Of a stretch of 64,000 nucleotides of DNA, positions 43,871 through 53,946 are shown in pieces. The DNA comes from Gamsiella multidivaricata. Taxonomy: Eukaryota; Mortierellomycota; Mortierellomycetes; Mortierellales; Mortierellaceae. Numbering within the stretch: position 1 is the first letter of the stretch; every line of letters begins with the position of its first letter. A program made the position numbers and the translations under genes. The notes beneath the pieces are model-generated. The model was not told the origin of the DNA. It saw only the letters and a program-made list of their open reading frames with translations, and did no database searches. Location: NCBI RefSeq assembly GCF_025024155.1, contig NW_026251725.1, positions 310,001-374,000 of the forward strand, written 5' to 3'.

Positions 43871-45169
43871 TCGCTACGAGAGTTGCAAAGATGGAACTGA
43901 GGAAGAAGAGGGATGTGCAGGCGATGCTGGTGTGGGTTGAAAGTGAGATTCGAGCGGGAGACGGTTGATCCTGCTCTTTCCTGGTGGCGTTTTTTAAGCG
44001 GGAGGAGAGAGAGAGACAGAGAGAGAGAAAGAGAAGGGAGAGAAGAGAGGCAGGCCAGGAGAGGGATAGCTGTGGCTGCAGCTGCAAGACAAATGAGAAG
44101 GCGGCTGCATGAGCCCACAGCAGTCAACAAAAAAGACACAGACATACAACACATCCACCCCAATGCCCGCCTGGGGTCTGCGGCTACGAGCTGGTGCTAG
44201 CTTATTACGGCACGTTGCTTATCAGATGGAGGCAGAAACCATTGGAACATGCAATCAAAATTAAGCGAGGCGCACAGCACAGACATGTGCAGCCAAGGCA
44301 TGAGGGAGGGGGGAACACAGCAGTGTGAAGAGGACGCGGTTAGCTCCATGCTGCTCGTCGTTATCAGATATGGATCATCATGATCCTCCTTGCGTCTCAG
44401 GATATTAGAGCAATCCATGGCTTTATTACGTACAAAGCTTTAGTGCCACCGGACACCACTTGGCTTGGGCTGCTTCATAATGACTGCACTATCAAAGCAT
44501 GGTCTCCACCACTTCAGCTCGATATACCTGCGTCAGAAAAACGCTGCGTAGGAGTCAACTTTGATTGTTACACTTTAAGAACCTATCATTTAGTCTATCG
44601 ACCCTCAATTTTCTGTAACAAGAGATAGTGATACAGCTCTTTTTCATACTCCACTATGTCCACACTGCCGCCCCACACGGCGCTCAATGTTGTTGTTGTT
44701 GTTCTTGTTGTTGTTGTTGCTGCTGCTGCTGTTGTTGCTGCTGCGTGCCGTAGTAGTGCAAACCACTATCATCAATTTTGTGTAGTGTATTATCTTCTTT
44801 TTCAAGGCTGTTATGAATTGCTGGTGCAAAACGGGGCCCTACTTGTTTCCAAACTCTGCATCCCCCACCACAAACACCGGTCTTGTCATTCCTGGCTGTC
44901 ACTTCCCGCTGCATCCAGCGGCACTCATTGCCCGTGGGATGCCCTTGTCGAGGTCGCTCCTTTCGCCTGCTTGGAGTGCTACTTCTTTATCTTGAATAAC
45001 GCTGATGAATAGAAGGAACGGAGTTGTCGCTGCACTTCCAGCACCGACACAATGTGCCTCTCGATCAAAAAGCGCTGATCTGATCGTGCTCGCTCGACGT
45101 CCTTTTCTCCAAATCGATAGACCGGATAATGCGTGCACCTCCACCGTTCATCCACTCTGGGTTACTTCG
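43871..45169. other. Leader of the Myb gene and gene-poor DNA
   Basis: 43990-44050 is a GA-rich run (CT-rich on the minus strand), probably the Myb 5' leader. 44689-44744 is a trinucleotide microsatellite. Frames on both strands beyond that are short or repeat-driven; no gene is supported. Confidence 0.4.
44689..44744 (+). repeat. GTT/GCT trinucleotide microsatellite
   Basis: Imperfect (GTT)n/(GCT)n run. It would read as poly-Gln on the minus strand, but that frame has no convincing gene around it. Confidence 0.9.
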
Positions 45170-45941
45170 TCACACCTCCCCTACCAGCTTGGCGGTGTTG
45201 CGCAGGAAATGCGTCTGCAGCTGGTCCGCAAGAATCAGGGCAACCTGACCCATAGAATTCGGCATGCCCGACCGGATACTGCTGCTCGTTGGAATGGTCT
45301 GATGTGCGTTGGAAAGAATGTGCCTGTAGTTCCTTGTTATTTCCCTCTCGCAGGCATTGGCCATGGCATCCGCTCGTGGTCTTTCCTCTGCTGTGTCCCC
45401 TTGGCCGTGGATGGTCATGATGTCACTGAGGATGTTTTGGAAAAAGGTATTGTGGCGGAAGCCTCTTGGCTGGGCAAGTTGTTCTCCCCTGTAATCGATG
45501 TCTGCTCGCATCAGACCAGGGCGGGTAGCTGTGACAGCGTCGATGTACGCCGCAATTATCTGTTGATCACATCTGACCGCGTCTGTCGCTGCACGTACCA
45601 TCTCTTGAATTGTGTGAACGACGTGTTTGTGGAACCGGTTCCGCTCTGCCTCGTCAGCATTCATGAACCGACCCTTAGCTGTGTTGGAAGGTGCCGCAGT
45701 TCAACACAGCTGTCCCAAAAATGGCATTGAGGGCCGTGTCCATGATGGCTGCTCGATTCCTGGACTTGGGTGTACCCGTGCCAGCGGCCTCAGATGAAAT
45801 GGCCCTAGCACGTCTAGACGATGGGTTGAATACAGCTTTCGGTTTCTGCTTTCTGTTTTTCGTTGACTTTTTGGTGGACGTTAGACTGGCTGGGCAGGCG
45901 CCTGGGCGGAATTTGGTTTGTCCTGAACATTGTGGAATTAT
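45170..45941 (-). CDS. Fragmentary hypothetical protein, start not found
   Basis: I do not recognise the family. The minus strand has a 3' exon 45678-45170 ending in a proper stop. It encodes a charged helical segment (NADEAERNRFHKHVVHTI... then RCDQQIIAAYIDAVTA). A phase-compatible 97-bp intron (45775-45679) joins it to an exon 45941-45776 that is Lys/Arg/Ser-rich and has a Cys pair (CSGQTKFRPGAC). No ATG precedes that exon in frame, so a 5' exon is missing or the gene is a remnant. If the intron is not real, the same sequence requires a one-base frame change. The surrounding accessory DNA (neighbouring fragments, microsatellite) favours a decaying or lineage-specific gene. Confidence 0.4.
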
Positions 45942-47048
45942 CTATGGATACCAGAGTTGGTTCTGGATTCCGCCGAAGTACAGATTAATGTGAAATTCAA
46001 GAAAAGATATCTTATAAGCAAAGAAGTTAAAAACGGAAGAAGGTTGATGCGTCAGCATTGGATAAAACTAGCCGCAGGTCATCCCCTGTTAAGAGCGATC
46101 TGATGAAAAAGAACAAGCCGATGCAGAGTTGAGAACTAGCAGTTTGCTGGTACGAAGCTACTCTAGGCGTGTCTGAGCTGTGTTTGCTGTCAGTTTCTTG
46201 ATCGAGGAGAGTATAGGATCGAATCTGTGGTGCTGCGATGAGGAAGACTCCTGAAATGGTTGTGGTGTGCGAGTTGATGCAAACAATGGGTTTTATTACT
46301 GGCGAGCAACACGCTTGTACTATCGCGCGCAAACAAACAGCGCCTCTGAAGCAAAGCTTAATGCCCTGGTCTCGGTTATCCTTCAAGAACAGCAGAGAGC
46401 ACTGTTCTCCTCAGACCTGGTGCAGAGTCGCAGGCGGGAGGATATTGTTTATGTTGACGTTTTGATCGTGCTTGGTTGAATAGTTTGGCGAGCACCTCCA
46501 CGCGCCATCAACGATGAACTTGAAGTGCGAACAAAAGAGAACGTGTTAATCAAGAGTGCAGCATAGCCTTCACCTCAAACAAATATCGAAAAGAACTTTG
46601 AGCTGCTCACAATGGTCTGTGTCCTATCCAATTCGACCGTCCCAATAAATTCACCCCATTCTTATTCAACAAGAGTGTTTCTAAAGGCGTGAGCAAGATC
46701 AGATGTTGCCAGTATCAGCGTCAATTTGTATTGTCAAAACGCAGTATCCAGTCTTGATCGGAAAGCTCATACCTTTCCAGTCGCAAATGTACCAGTGACC
46801 TTCACAACTTCATCTCCATGGGCCCAGCGGAACTAGGTGGTTGAGAAACGTACGCTCCTATTAAAAATATCTACTTGGGATTGATATGGCCATTGACGAT
46901 AACCCTTTCATTGACAGGCAGCCGCACTTACGCATTTGGGAAGACGACTGGGATCGACTTTCTGTGCGGAGCTCCGTCCTGCGCTCTCGATATCAAGGCT
47001 CAGGACGTCTACCTCAATTATCGCTTCGATCACTTACAACTTTGGCTT
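45942..47048. other. Accessory DNA with short unexplained frames
   Basis: Plus-strand frames at about 46267-46479 and 46886-47152 look protein-like but have no starts, splice partners or recognised motifs. No gene call is made. Confidence 0.35.
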
Positions 47049-48527
47049 TTAATCTTTGCCAGGCTGCTCATCCTCGATTGGAACAGCAACATCTTCAACT
47101 GGTGCAACAATACTCTCCAGCTGGACGCCATTGTCTTCAGCTGATGCAGTAGCGTCCTCAGCTGGGGCTATAATGTCCGCTTCGAAATCGGAGATATTAT
47201 CGGATGGCGCACCGTCCTCATTTAGAGCAACAGCATCCTGGACTGAAACAACTGATCTCTCAGCTGGGACAACGGTATTCTCAATTAGAGCAGCAGTGAC
47301 ATCAATTGGGACATCATTATCCTCGACAAGAGCAGACACCTCTGCTGCTGCTACAGCCGCTACAAGGGGCCCACCATCATTAGTGGCGATCTCATTAACC
47401 GAATTGGCATTGATCGCAATCGAAGCGGAAGCATCCTCCATAATTGCAGCAGTCTCATCCCATAGAGCACCGGCGCTCTCAGTAGCAGTAGCGATCATTT
47501 CGACAGGGACAGGGATATCTTCTATTGGAACAGCAGCATCCTTGACTAGGACAGAGACTCCACCCAGTGGAGCAGCAACAAGCAATAGCAGCAGCTTTCT
47601 CGACCGTTGTAGCAACAACCTCCTCGGCAAGAACAAGAACATTTTCAATTGGAAGAGTAGCGTTACGAATTGGATCAGAGACTTTTTCGGCCTCAAAAGT
47701 GGCTCTTTCAACTCGAAAGACGTCGTCAACCGAAGCAGAACCCTTCTCAGCCGGGTCAGCGCCGTCACCGACCGAAGAATCATGGTCCTTAACCTGCGTA
47801 GAGGCTTCCTCGGAGGACGCGGCGATATCTCCGATCATAGCAGCGGCATCTACATTGACTTTTCCTTGACGAACCTCGCATGGCTAGCCTTGGTATCAGT
47901 GCTTTCCATCGCCGCAACGCTATTCACGCTCAAGGTCTGTTCTTCAATGTCTGCCTTGTCTGAATCGACTTTACCATCGACTGTTACTTCGGTTTGGATT
48001 GGAGTCGCTTCAACTGGAGCCAGAGGAGAAGAGGGCTCGGACCCAGAGGCAGAGTTTGAGGCGGCGTCTTTTCGTAGAGACGTGATCCTGGCAGCCTCAA
48101 AGCAATCCTTTACACTGCTATTGCTGACAGACGATTTACTGAACGGTGAGGGCGTGAAAGTTGTCGTGGTGAACGACGACTGAAATGTATTGATGGGATC
48201 TTTAAAGTTGCTTACGTTACTGGTAGGCGATCGCCTAAAGGAGCTGTTGCTGACAATGCTTGTGGGAGACGAAGATGCCAGTACTCCCATAAAGTTATCT
48301 TTGAGACTACTGATACTGCCGGACGATCTGCGGAATGGGTTCATGCTGACAAGCGTTGCGGGCGAGATTCTCCTGAAGCTGTTCACGCTGCTGATGCTGC
48401 TAATAGACAAACACTTGGAGGCAATCACCGAGGTCGCGGACATGGATGCTTGTGCTGCCTTTTTAAACAATGCCGCCTTGGCTTGTGCAATGGTCGACCT
48501 GCCACTCGAGATAGTTTTATTCGCCAT
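47049..48527 (-). CDS. Repeat-rich acidic protein, possibly frameshifted
   Basis: Start at ATG 48527 (MANKTISSGRSTIAQ). Exon 1 (48527-47975) encodes a Ser-rich region with a recurring 'NSFRRISP / NPFRRSSG / SSFRRSPT' motif, likely basophilic-kinase sites. A G|GTAAAG donor and an ATGTAG acceptor define a 125-bp intron (47974-47850) that restores frame into an acidic region. The acidic part repeats a unit of about 24 residues: LPIENVLVLAEEVVATT, then VPIEDIPVPVEMIATAT, continuing degenerately to the stop at 47049. Between two units (about 47590-47560) the frame moves by one base in a GCT/TGC-rich run. Either an indel has broken the gene or a further intron (47655-47534) is used. A long antisense frame also exists. 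No function can be assigned. Confidence 0.4.
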
Positions 48528-49798
48528 CGGCAATGTTCGTTGAGCGGAATTACTTGGGTTAAAACTTAAAACCGTCCAGCTCCCCAATCGAGGGCGATGT
48601 TTTTTTAGCTAGCCGCTGCAGAGGCGGCATCAGGAGGTGAAACTGGTCTGGGTAATGGTGGCTCAGCGTACATGGTGTGAATATGCGAGAAGTTGGTGAT
48701 GAATATGGATGTGTGAAGATCTGGGAAAAATGGGTGCTTGATATAAGAAAAAAATTGGCAGCGCAAGGTAACTGGATGTAGATAAAGGTCAAGGATGCCG
48801 GAAAGAGGCTGAAGAATGGAGGGGATCAAGGGGAGAGACGGCGACAGCGCTACACCAATGAGATAACATCCAGGCAACAGATGAGTTGTTGCCCGCTCAC
48901 GACGACCGGAAAAGAAAAAGAAAGAGGAGGGCGAGGAGGCGGCTCGAAGGAAAGGGGTTGGGGGTCCCTCACAGCAGCTCTTTCTCCTCCCCTACAGCTC
49001 TACCCGTGCATGATGTCTACGGAGTCTATAGACAATGTCAAAACAGGCGATATGCCCGGCGTGTTGACTGGAATGCATACAAAGAGATTGAGTGGGGAGG
49101 AGGAAGGATGGTAGTCGGTACCTGAAAGGTCGGTGCTATCAGGAGTTAACGCCTCATAGTCCCACCTTAAATGACTTTAACTGCACATGTCTATGTTACG
49201 CAGGAGGAATACAGGCGGAATTACAGGGTTGAGTACTGGCAAGCAATGAACGTAATGAGATTCGTTTCCTCGTTTAATAACAGATGCGAGCCTGAGAGGC
49301 ATGCGGGATCGGAACTTGTTGCGCCGTTTCGGATACGCACAGTGCAGTACCTCGCGTGCTACCTTGTTCTGGTCTTTGGCCTGAACTACCTCCTTCTTGA
49401 TGTAGGGTCGGGATGTGATTCCGGGCAGGATATGCAAGACGGCCCACAGCATAAACTTGACGAGTTAATACAAAAAAAATCGATTCATTCATCATCCGTT
49501 CAGGGCAAGCACTATGAGACTGAAACTAATAAGCTATTTGTTTTGCTGTCCTTGTCTCGCTTCATCTTATCTCCCAGGTACACTATCTATTTAAGGGGTG
49601 TTTTTAGCCATTTCTTCGGCCCAAGTATGCAACAGCCCACAGAAGTCTGTCTTGATCGCTTCCTTTCCTTCATACCACCCGAACCTTCGCCCTCTTTTCC
49701 CTCCCTCTTTTCTTTTCTTTTCCCTCTTTTCGCTCTTTTCTGTTAGCTACTTCCCAACGTTCTGTCACTCTGCCCTTCACATATACACTCTCACTCAC
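48528..49798. other. Divergent intergenic region
   Basis: 1.27 kb between the acidic-repeat gene and the fucosyltransferase. The last 120 bp is CT-rich (leader). A 49171-49746 frame has no supporting features; nothing else is recognised. Confidence 0.4.
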
Positions 49799-51298
49799 AT
49801 GGCCGAACAACCTAAAGAATACCCTATCCTGTGGTGGACACAGTGGTTTCGTACAACAACAGAGGAAGACAAAGTCGTTGACTATTGTGGACTGCCCTAC
49901 ACCTGTCGATTCACACTTAATCGATCCAAGTACGACGAAGCGAAGGTTATTGTCTTCCACGCCCCTAGCTTCGACCCGCATGATGTCCCAAGCATCGAAG
50001 ATGTGAAGACTGGCAAGAAGTCCTGGGTACTTAATACTCGTACGTATTTTTATTTTCAGAGTCTGCTAGACCAATGTAATGATGCAGCCGAAAGCTGATA
50101 GCCTACTTGGATTTTTTTATTGGTCGGGATAAAAGTTGAAGCCCCTAAGAACTTTCAGATAAAATCGAAATGGACTGAGATCTTCACGCATCTTTGGTCC
50201 TACTCGTTTGAATATGCCGATTTCGTTCAGTCCTATTTCAATTCAGGACGTGGAGAAGGGTCGCTTCTATCACATATCCTCGCAAAGCCAGTCTATACAG
50301 TCGACCAAAAGAATATTTTCCGAGAGGACGGACTAGCACCGATTGCATGGATCGTCAGCAGCTGCACTTCAGAGAATGGACGTCACTTTTATATAAAGCA
50401 GCTGCTGAAGTACATCAAGGTCGATATCTATGGCCATTGTATGAAGAACAAGGAGTGGCCGGTCCATCAAGGTAACAGGCCTTGAAAAGATATGGAAAAA
50501 AAGAAGCATAGGATAACGACTCGGCCGACTCTAACCGTTGCTTTCTCTCCCGTTTCTACAATGTCTGTCCTTGTATATACAAACATTCAAGATGGCAGGC
50601 CTTATTCGGATTACGAGGTTGTGGCGCCATACAAGTTTTATCTCAGTATCGAAAACACCAACTGCAACGACTACGTTTCCGAGAAAATAGAAAGGCCTTA
50701 CGCCGTTGGGGCAGTGCCCATAATTGACGGACCCAGGGATTATTCGCGATTCCTGGCTACCAATCACTCTTCGATCCGACTCGACGAATTTGCAACACCC
50801 GAACAGCTCGCTCTCCATATCCACGAGCTTGATCGAGACAATATGGCGTACTTGAAATATCTCGACTACAAATGGATCAATTCGACAACACCAATCGAAT
50901 CTATTCTCAATCCCAGACTACTCGAAACGTACGATCTGGACAACAACGGCTGGGGACCTGATGAACGTGGCGCTCGATGCGGTGTTTGTGCCCTGGCTCA
51001 TGACATGGCCGAAGGAACCTACAATTTCAACCCTAACAAGACTATAGGATTCGACCGGACGTGTGCGTTTAAAAAGTGGGCCTTTATTAGCTGGGGACTA
51101 GAGTTTTACTGGTGGATCATTGCCCTGAGCATCCTTGGGCTCATGGCGGGAGTAGCGGTTATCTATATGACTCTTTGGGATCGTAAGAAGCGTCATCGTC
51201 TCTTGAAATTTGCGCTGAAGCTGACGCCAAGCTGGATAGCAAAAGGAAGAACAGCGGACAGAGCGCTGTACAGAACCCACGATTACAGCAAGATTTAA
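49799..51298 (+). CDS. GT10 fucosyltransferase with a C-terminal membrane anchor
   Basis: Predicted alpha-1,3/1,4-type fucosyltransferase, transferring fucose from GDP-fucose to glycans in the secretory pathway. Model: exons 49799-50039, 50136-50471, 50592-51298; 427 aa; introns 96 and 120 bp with phase-1 junctions that rebuild LNTLEAPKNF and VHQDGRPYS. The GT10 signature is complete: YKFYLSIENTNCNDYVSEK (206-224), the nucleotide-sugar site, followed by ERPYAVGAVPIIDGP. Unlike the usual type II members, the N-terminus (MAEQPKEYPILWW) has no membrane segment. Instead residues about 364-388 (FYWWIIALSILGLMAG...) form one near the end, followed by a basic tail (DRKKRHR). No upstream in-frame ATG offers a signal sequence. 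A conserved-looking Cys cluster (RCGVC) precedes the anchor. Confidence 0.9.
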
Positions 51299-51337
51299 AT
51301 ATTCTATTTACCGATGTATAATTTAATATAGAAGCCG

Positions 51338-51583
51338 TTATTTCTCGGCCCACTTTATAGGGGGTTGTGCAATGTATGTGTCCATATCTTTGCGCCTGGC
51401 ACAATCCAAAAGCAAGCTGTATTTCAGTCGACGAGCGTGTTCGGTATCTTCAAGTTCGCGCTTGGTGTATTTGTGATTCTTGACAGGAGGGTGTACAAGA
51501 GTTGGTTTTTGTTTTTTGCTTGGCGTCGTTGCTTGGGTCGAGAGCGACCCATATTGTCTTTTTTGGGAAGTTTTTGTAGCCAT
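51338..51583 (-). CDS. Small basic hypothetical protein
   Basis: An 81-residue frame with a good ATG context at 51583 (GCCATGG). It is Lys/Gln/Thr-rich with a possible nuclear signal (PSKKQK) and a charged helix (KRELEDTEHARRLKYSLLLD). Another in-frame ATG at 51625 would lengthen it by 14. Its stop lies 40 bp from the fucosyltransferase stop, tail to tail. No family is recognised. The composition is protein-like, but a frame this short may be chance. Confidence 0.4.
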   Translation of the reverse strand: MATKTSQKRQYGSLSTQATTPSKKQKPTLVHPPVKNHKYTKRELEDTEHARRLKYSLLLDCARRKDMDTYIAQPPIKWAEK

Positions 51584-51952
51584 GGCGTTGAGATGTATAG
51601 AATGCAACATGAAAGACGTGTCCATGGGGAACAAGAAGTACGCTTGCTACGCAACATGTGACTGAATAAGTGACTATATTTTTTTTCTTTAGAATAGTCC
51701 ACCCAGAGAGGTCAATTCAATATGAAATTAAGTTTCGACTGTATTTAGGTTGCGAAAGATGAATTGGAGGTACACTTGTTAAACTAAATATACAGTGAAC
51801 TCTGGTGAAATATGCGACAACGCAGACTAGCATAGTTATTTTAACTTTCTACAGAAAGTAGCCTTTAACATAAACCCTTTTATCTGACACGTCTTTTTCT
51901 GCTTTAAATTATTATTGCTGTATTTCTTTCTACCATCCGATGCCGCCTTCTT

Positions 51953-52613
51953 TCATAGCGCACCCCTACTCTCCTTGAGATACCTTGGGTTCGTCCTCTG
52001 TGTCCTATTGTTAGCCTTGATACTGTGCTGCATTTTCGGCCTTTTCGGCTCAATGCTGCTCTTGATTCGCCTCTCCCTGGGCCTTTCTTTATCCCTGACC
52101 TCGAGAGAATCCTGCGTGTCATAAATACCATCGCTCCCTGCAATTTCGTTGTCGAGCATGTCGATCACCCCCATAACTGGCTCCGGATCGAAAGATGCCA
52201 TTTCCGCTACCTTCTTTTCCTTCCCGAGGAGGTCGCCGTACAGCTTCTTTTGGGACAGGGCCTTCGACTTGGCCGCACCATTCTTGCTGAAATGAAGAGA
52301 CTGTTAATGTTTTCCCTTCTGCCAGGTGGCCTTACTCTTTCAACATCGCTAGTCGTCACATTGTGGGTGGCGGGATGCAGGAGTCGCGAGCCAAGCCGAG
52401 CTCCATGTTGTCTCGGTAAGTCTCGCGGAACCATCTCCTCTTCCTAAGGCCGGTATGGTACTTGCACTTCCTATGAACCAACAGCGCTTAAAAAAGTGAC
52501 AGCAGACCAGTCCATTGTTCTAAAGGAGAAGGCATGTGCAGAGATATGATCCTTTGTTCAAAAAAGCACCACATATTGGACGCGAATGGAATTTGCGAGG
52601 TTGAAAACGCCAT
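51953..52613 (-). CDS. Small basic hypothetical protein, three exons
   Basis: Hand-built model: exons 52613-52573, 52470-52360, 52286-51953; 161 aa; introns 102 and 73 bp. The junction between exons 2 and 3 is well supported: phase matches, CATTAAC branch site, TTTCAG acceptor. The exon 1 donor (GTGGTG) is weak; translation could begin at the ATG at 52406 instead. The product is basic at both ends (GLRKRRWFRETYRDN; RDKERPRERRIKSS) with an acidic middle (DPEPVMGVIDMLDNE). That suggests a nuclear or nucleolar RNA-associated protein, but no known domain is seen. Confidence 0.5.
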
Positions 52614-53313
52614 AGACGCGCTCAACGTTGTGTTCTTCAAGCTGAAAGAGCAATGTGGTTAGTGACATCTTTTCTTGCCTCTCGACCAAAGTACAGCAAC
52701 CAAAACTGCTATTTTTTCACACCCCTAGTTTATAGAAGTAATTTTTCTGAGTACGAGCGGCATGAACCTGGAGCATCCACCTATAAAACTAGTCGCACGC
52801 AAATTGTGCACATTTTCGCGCACTACTGCCCTGAGCACAAACAATAACGCCTCATGCAGGTAGCGCCTCGGAGGAGACCTTGGGTCACCACCCACTTGCT
52901 AGGCAAGAGTAACTACTGAAGTATTAAATCCATGAATAAAATATACCATGTAAGGAGTTGCAAGCGAGCGAGGTAGCCTCGTCTCCTCTCACTTACTCAA
53001 GCAAGTAAAGAAGGTATGAAGTCCTGCTGTTTTTGCACAGAACTGTGCCAAGTTATCCGAAGACGTGCCATTGTGCAACTTGGGCTAGCCAAAAAAAAAA
53101 AAAAATGCGCGCTTTGATCTCCTATCGAGCGAGTACAAACACAGGGGGATGACTTCCAGTATTTCCTGGGCACATGGCTGTAGGAAAGAAATATGCGAGA
53201 AAAGTTAGTAGAGTGGAAGAAATATAAAAAGCTGTCAATCGTTTCGAAAGACGAAGCCCTTTCAATCATCCTCAATCATCCACAATTTCCTTTTATCTAC
53301 ACGCTCCTTCACT
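52614..53313. other. Intergenic region
   Basis: 700 bp between divergent genes. It contains an A-run at 53091-53105; nothing else is recognised. Confidence 0.4.
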
Positions 53314-53946
53314 ATGAGCAACAGCCGATCTCTCCATCGAAGTGGCAATACTTTCGAATCAAGGGCTCCACGGACGAATAATATAAGGGGCCGAGCTAGG
53401 AACTCCCATACTCCATCGCCTCCCAAGCAAGAACTAGGAATAGTGCACGATTTGATGCAGCTGATTGACGACATCGACAGGTGCAACATCTCTGGGAACA
53501 ACAACCGGCGCACTTCACAAGGCAGACCACCTTACGTTCCTGACAGCTGGCTCACTGATAATACTACGGAAGAAGCCAGAGAGCCAAGGCGCCAAGTATG
53601 CCGTGGAAAAGAGTTAACTGGCGCGCGGTGCACTTCGATATGCTTCGACGAAACGGATATCCCAGGAAACGGAAGATACTACTGCAAGCGCCATGATCCT
53701 CGCCGCCGATGTCAAGGAATCAACGTGTCAAAAAACAATGAACCGTGTAAAGTCATCTGCTCCAATATTGCGGTGGTCGAACCAAATACCAAATATTACT
53801 GTTTTCAACACGACCCATGGAATCGCAGCTTTCAGTGCCAAGGATTTACCAAGAAAAGAAGTCGATGTGCAATCATTTGCTCGGTATCAGAACGGTACAA
53901 CGGGGTTCCTTACTGCAATCGGCATAGCAATCAACGTCGGAGTTAA
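53314..53946 (+). CDS. Hypothetical protein with three Cys/His zinc-ribbon-like repeats
   Basis: Single exon, 210 aa. Residues 1-90 are disordered and Arg/Asn/Ser-rich. The C-terminal half has three tandem units of about 35-45 residues. Each reads C-[RQ]-G-x(4-7)-C-x3-C-x(10-16)-Y-C-x2-H: CRGKELTGARC...YYCKRH, CQGINVSKNNEPC...YYCFQH, and CQGFTKKRSRC...PYCNRH. Four ligands (three Cys, one His) or two Cys pairs plus His could bind zinc. Similar 'CxG-TkxGxxC...YCxxH' units occur beside T5orf172/GIY-YIG domains in fungal proteins (from memory), but no such domain is present here. The function is unknown; nucleic-acid or protein binding is possible. Confidence 0.65.
   Translation: MSNSRSLHRSGNTFESRAPRTNNIRGRARNSHTPSPPKQELGIVHDLMQLIDDIDRCNISGNNNRRTSQGRPPYVPDSWLTDNTTEEAREPRRQVCRGKELTGARCTSICFDETDIPGNGRYYCKRHDPRRRCQGINVSKNNEPCKVICSNIAVVEPNTKYYCFQHDPWNRSFQCQGFTKKRSRCAIICSVSERYNGVPYCNRHSNQRRS

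Noticed and set aside
44684..44914. Minus-strand frame ending in poly-Gln
   Set aside because: Driven by the trinucleotide microsatellite; no conserved body or start.
45005..45730. 241-codon plus-strand frame
   Set aside because: Antisense to the minus-strand fragment; Cys/Val-rich composition unlike a normal protein and without splice partners.
47056..48183. 375-codon plus-strand frame
   Set aside because: Probably the mirror of the acidic repeat coding on the minus strand, which has the better start and motif repetition. Kept only as an alternative.
49171..49746. 191-codon plus-strand frame ahead of the fucosyltransferase
   Set aside because: Its end is CT-leader translation and its stop precedes the GT10 start in another frame; not joinable as an N-terminal anchor.
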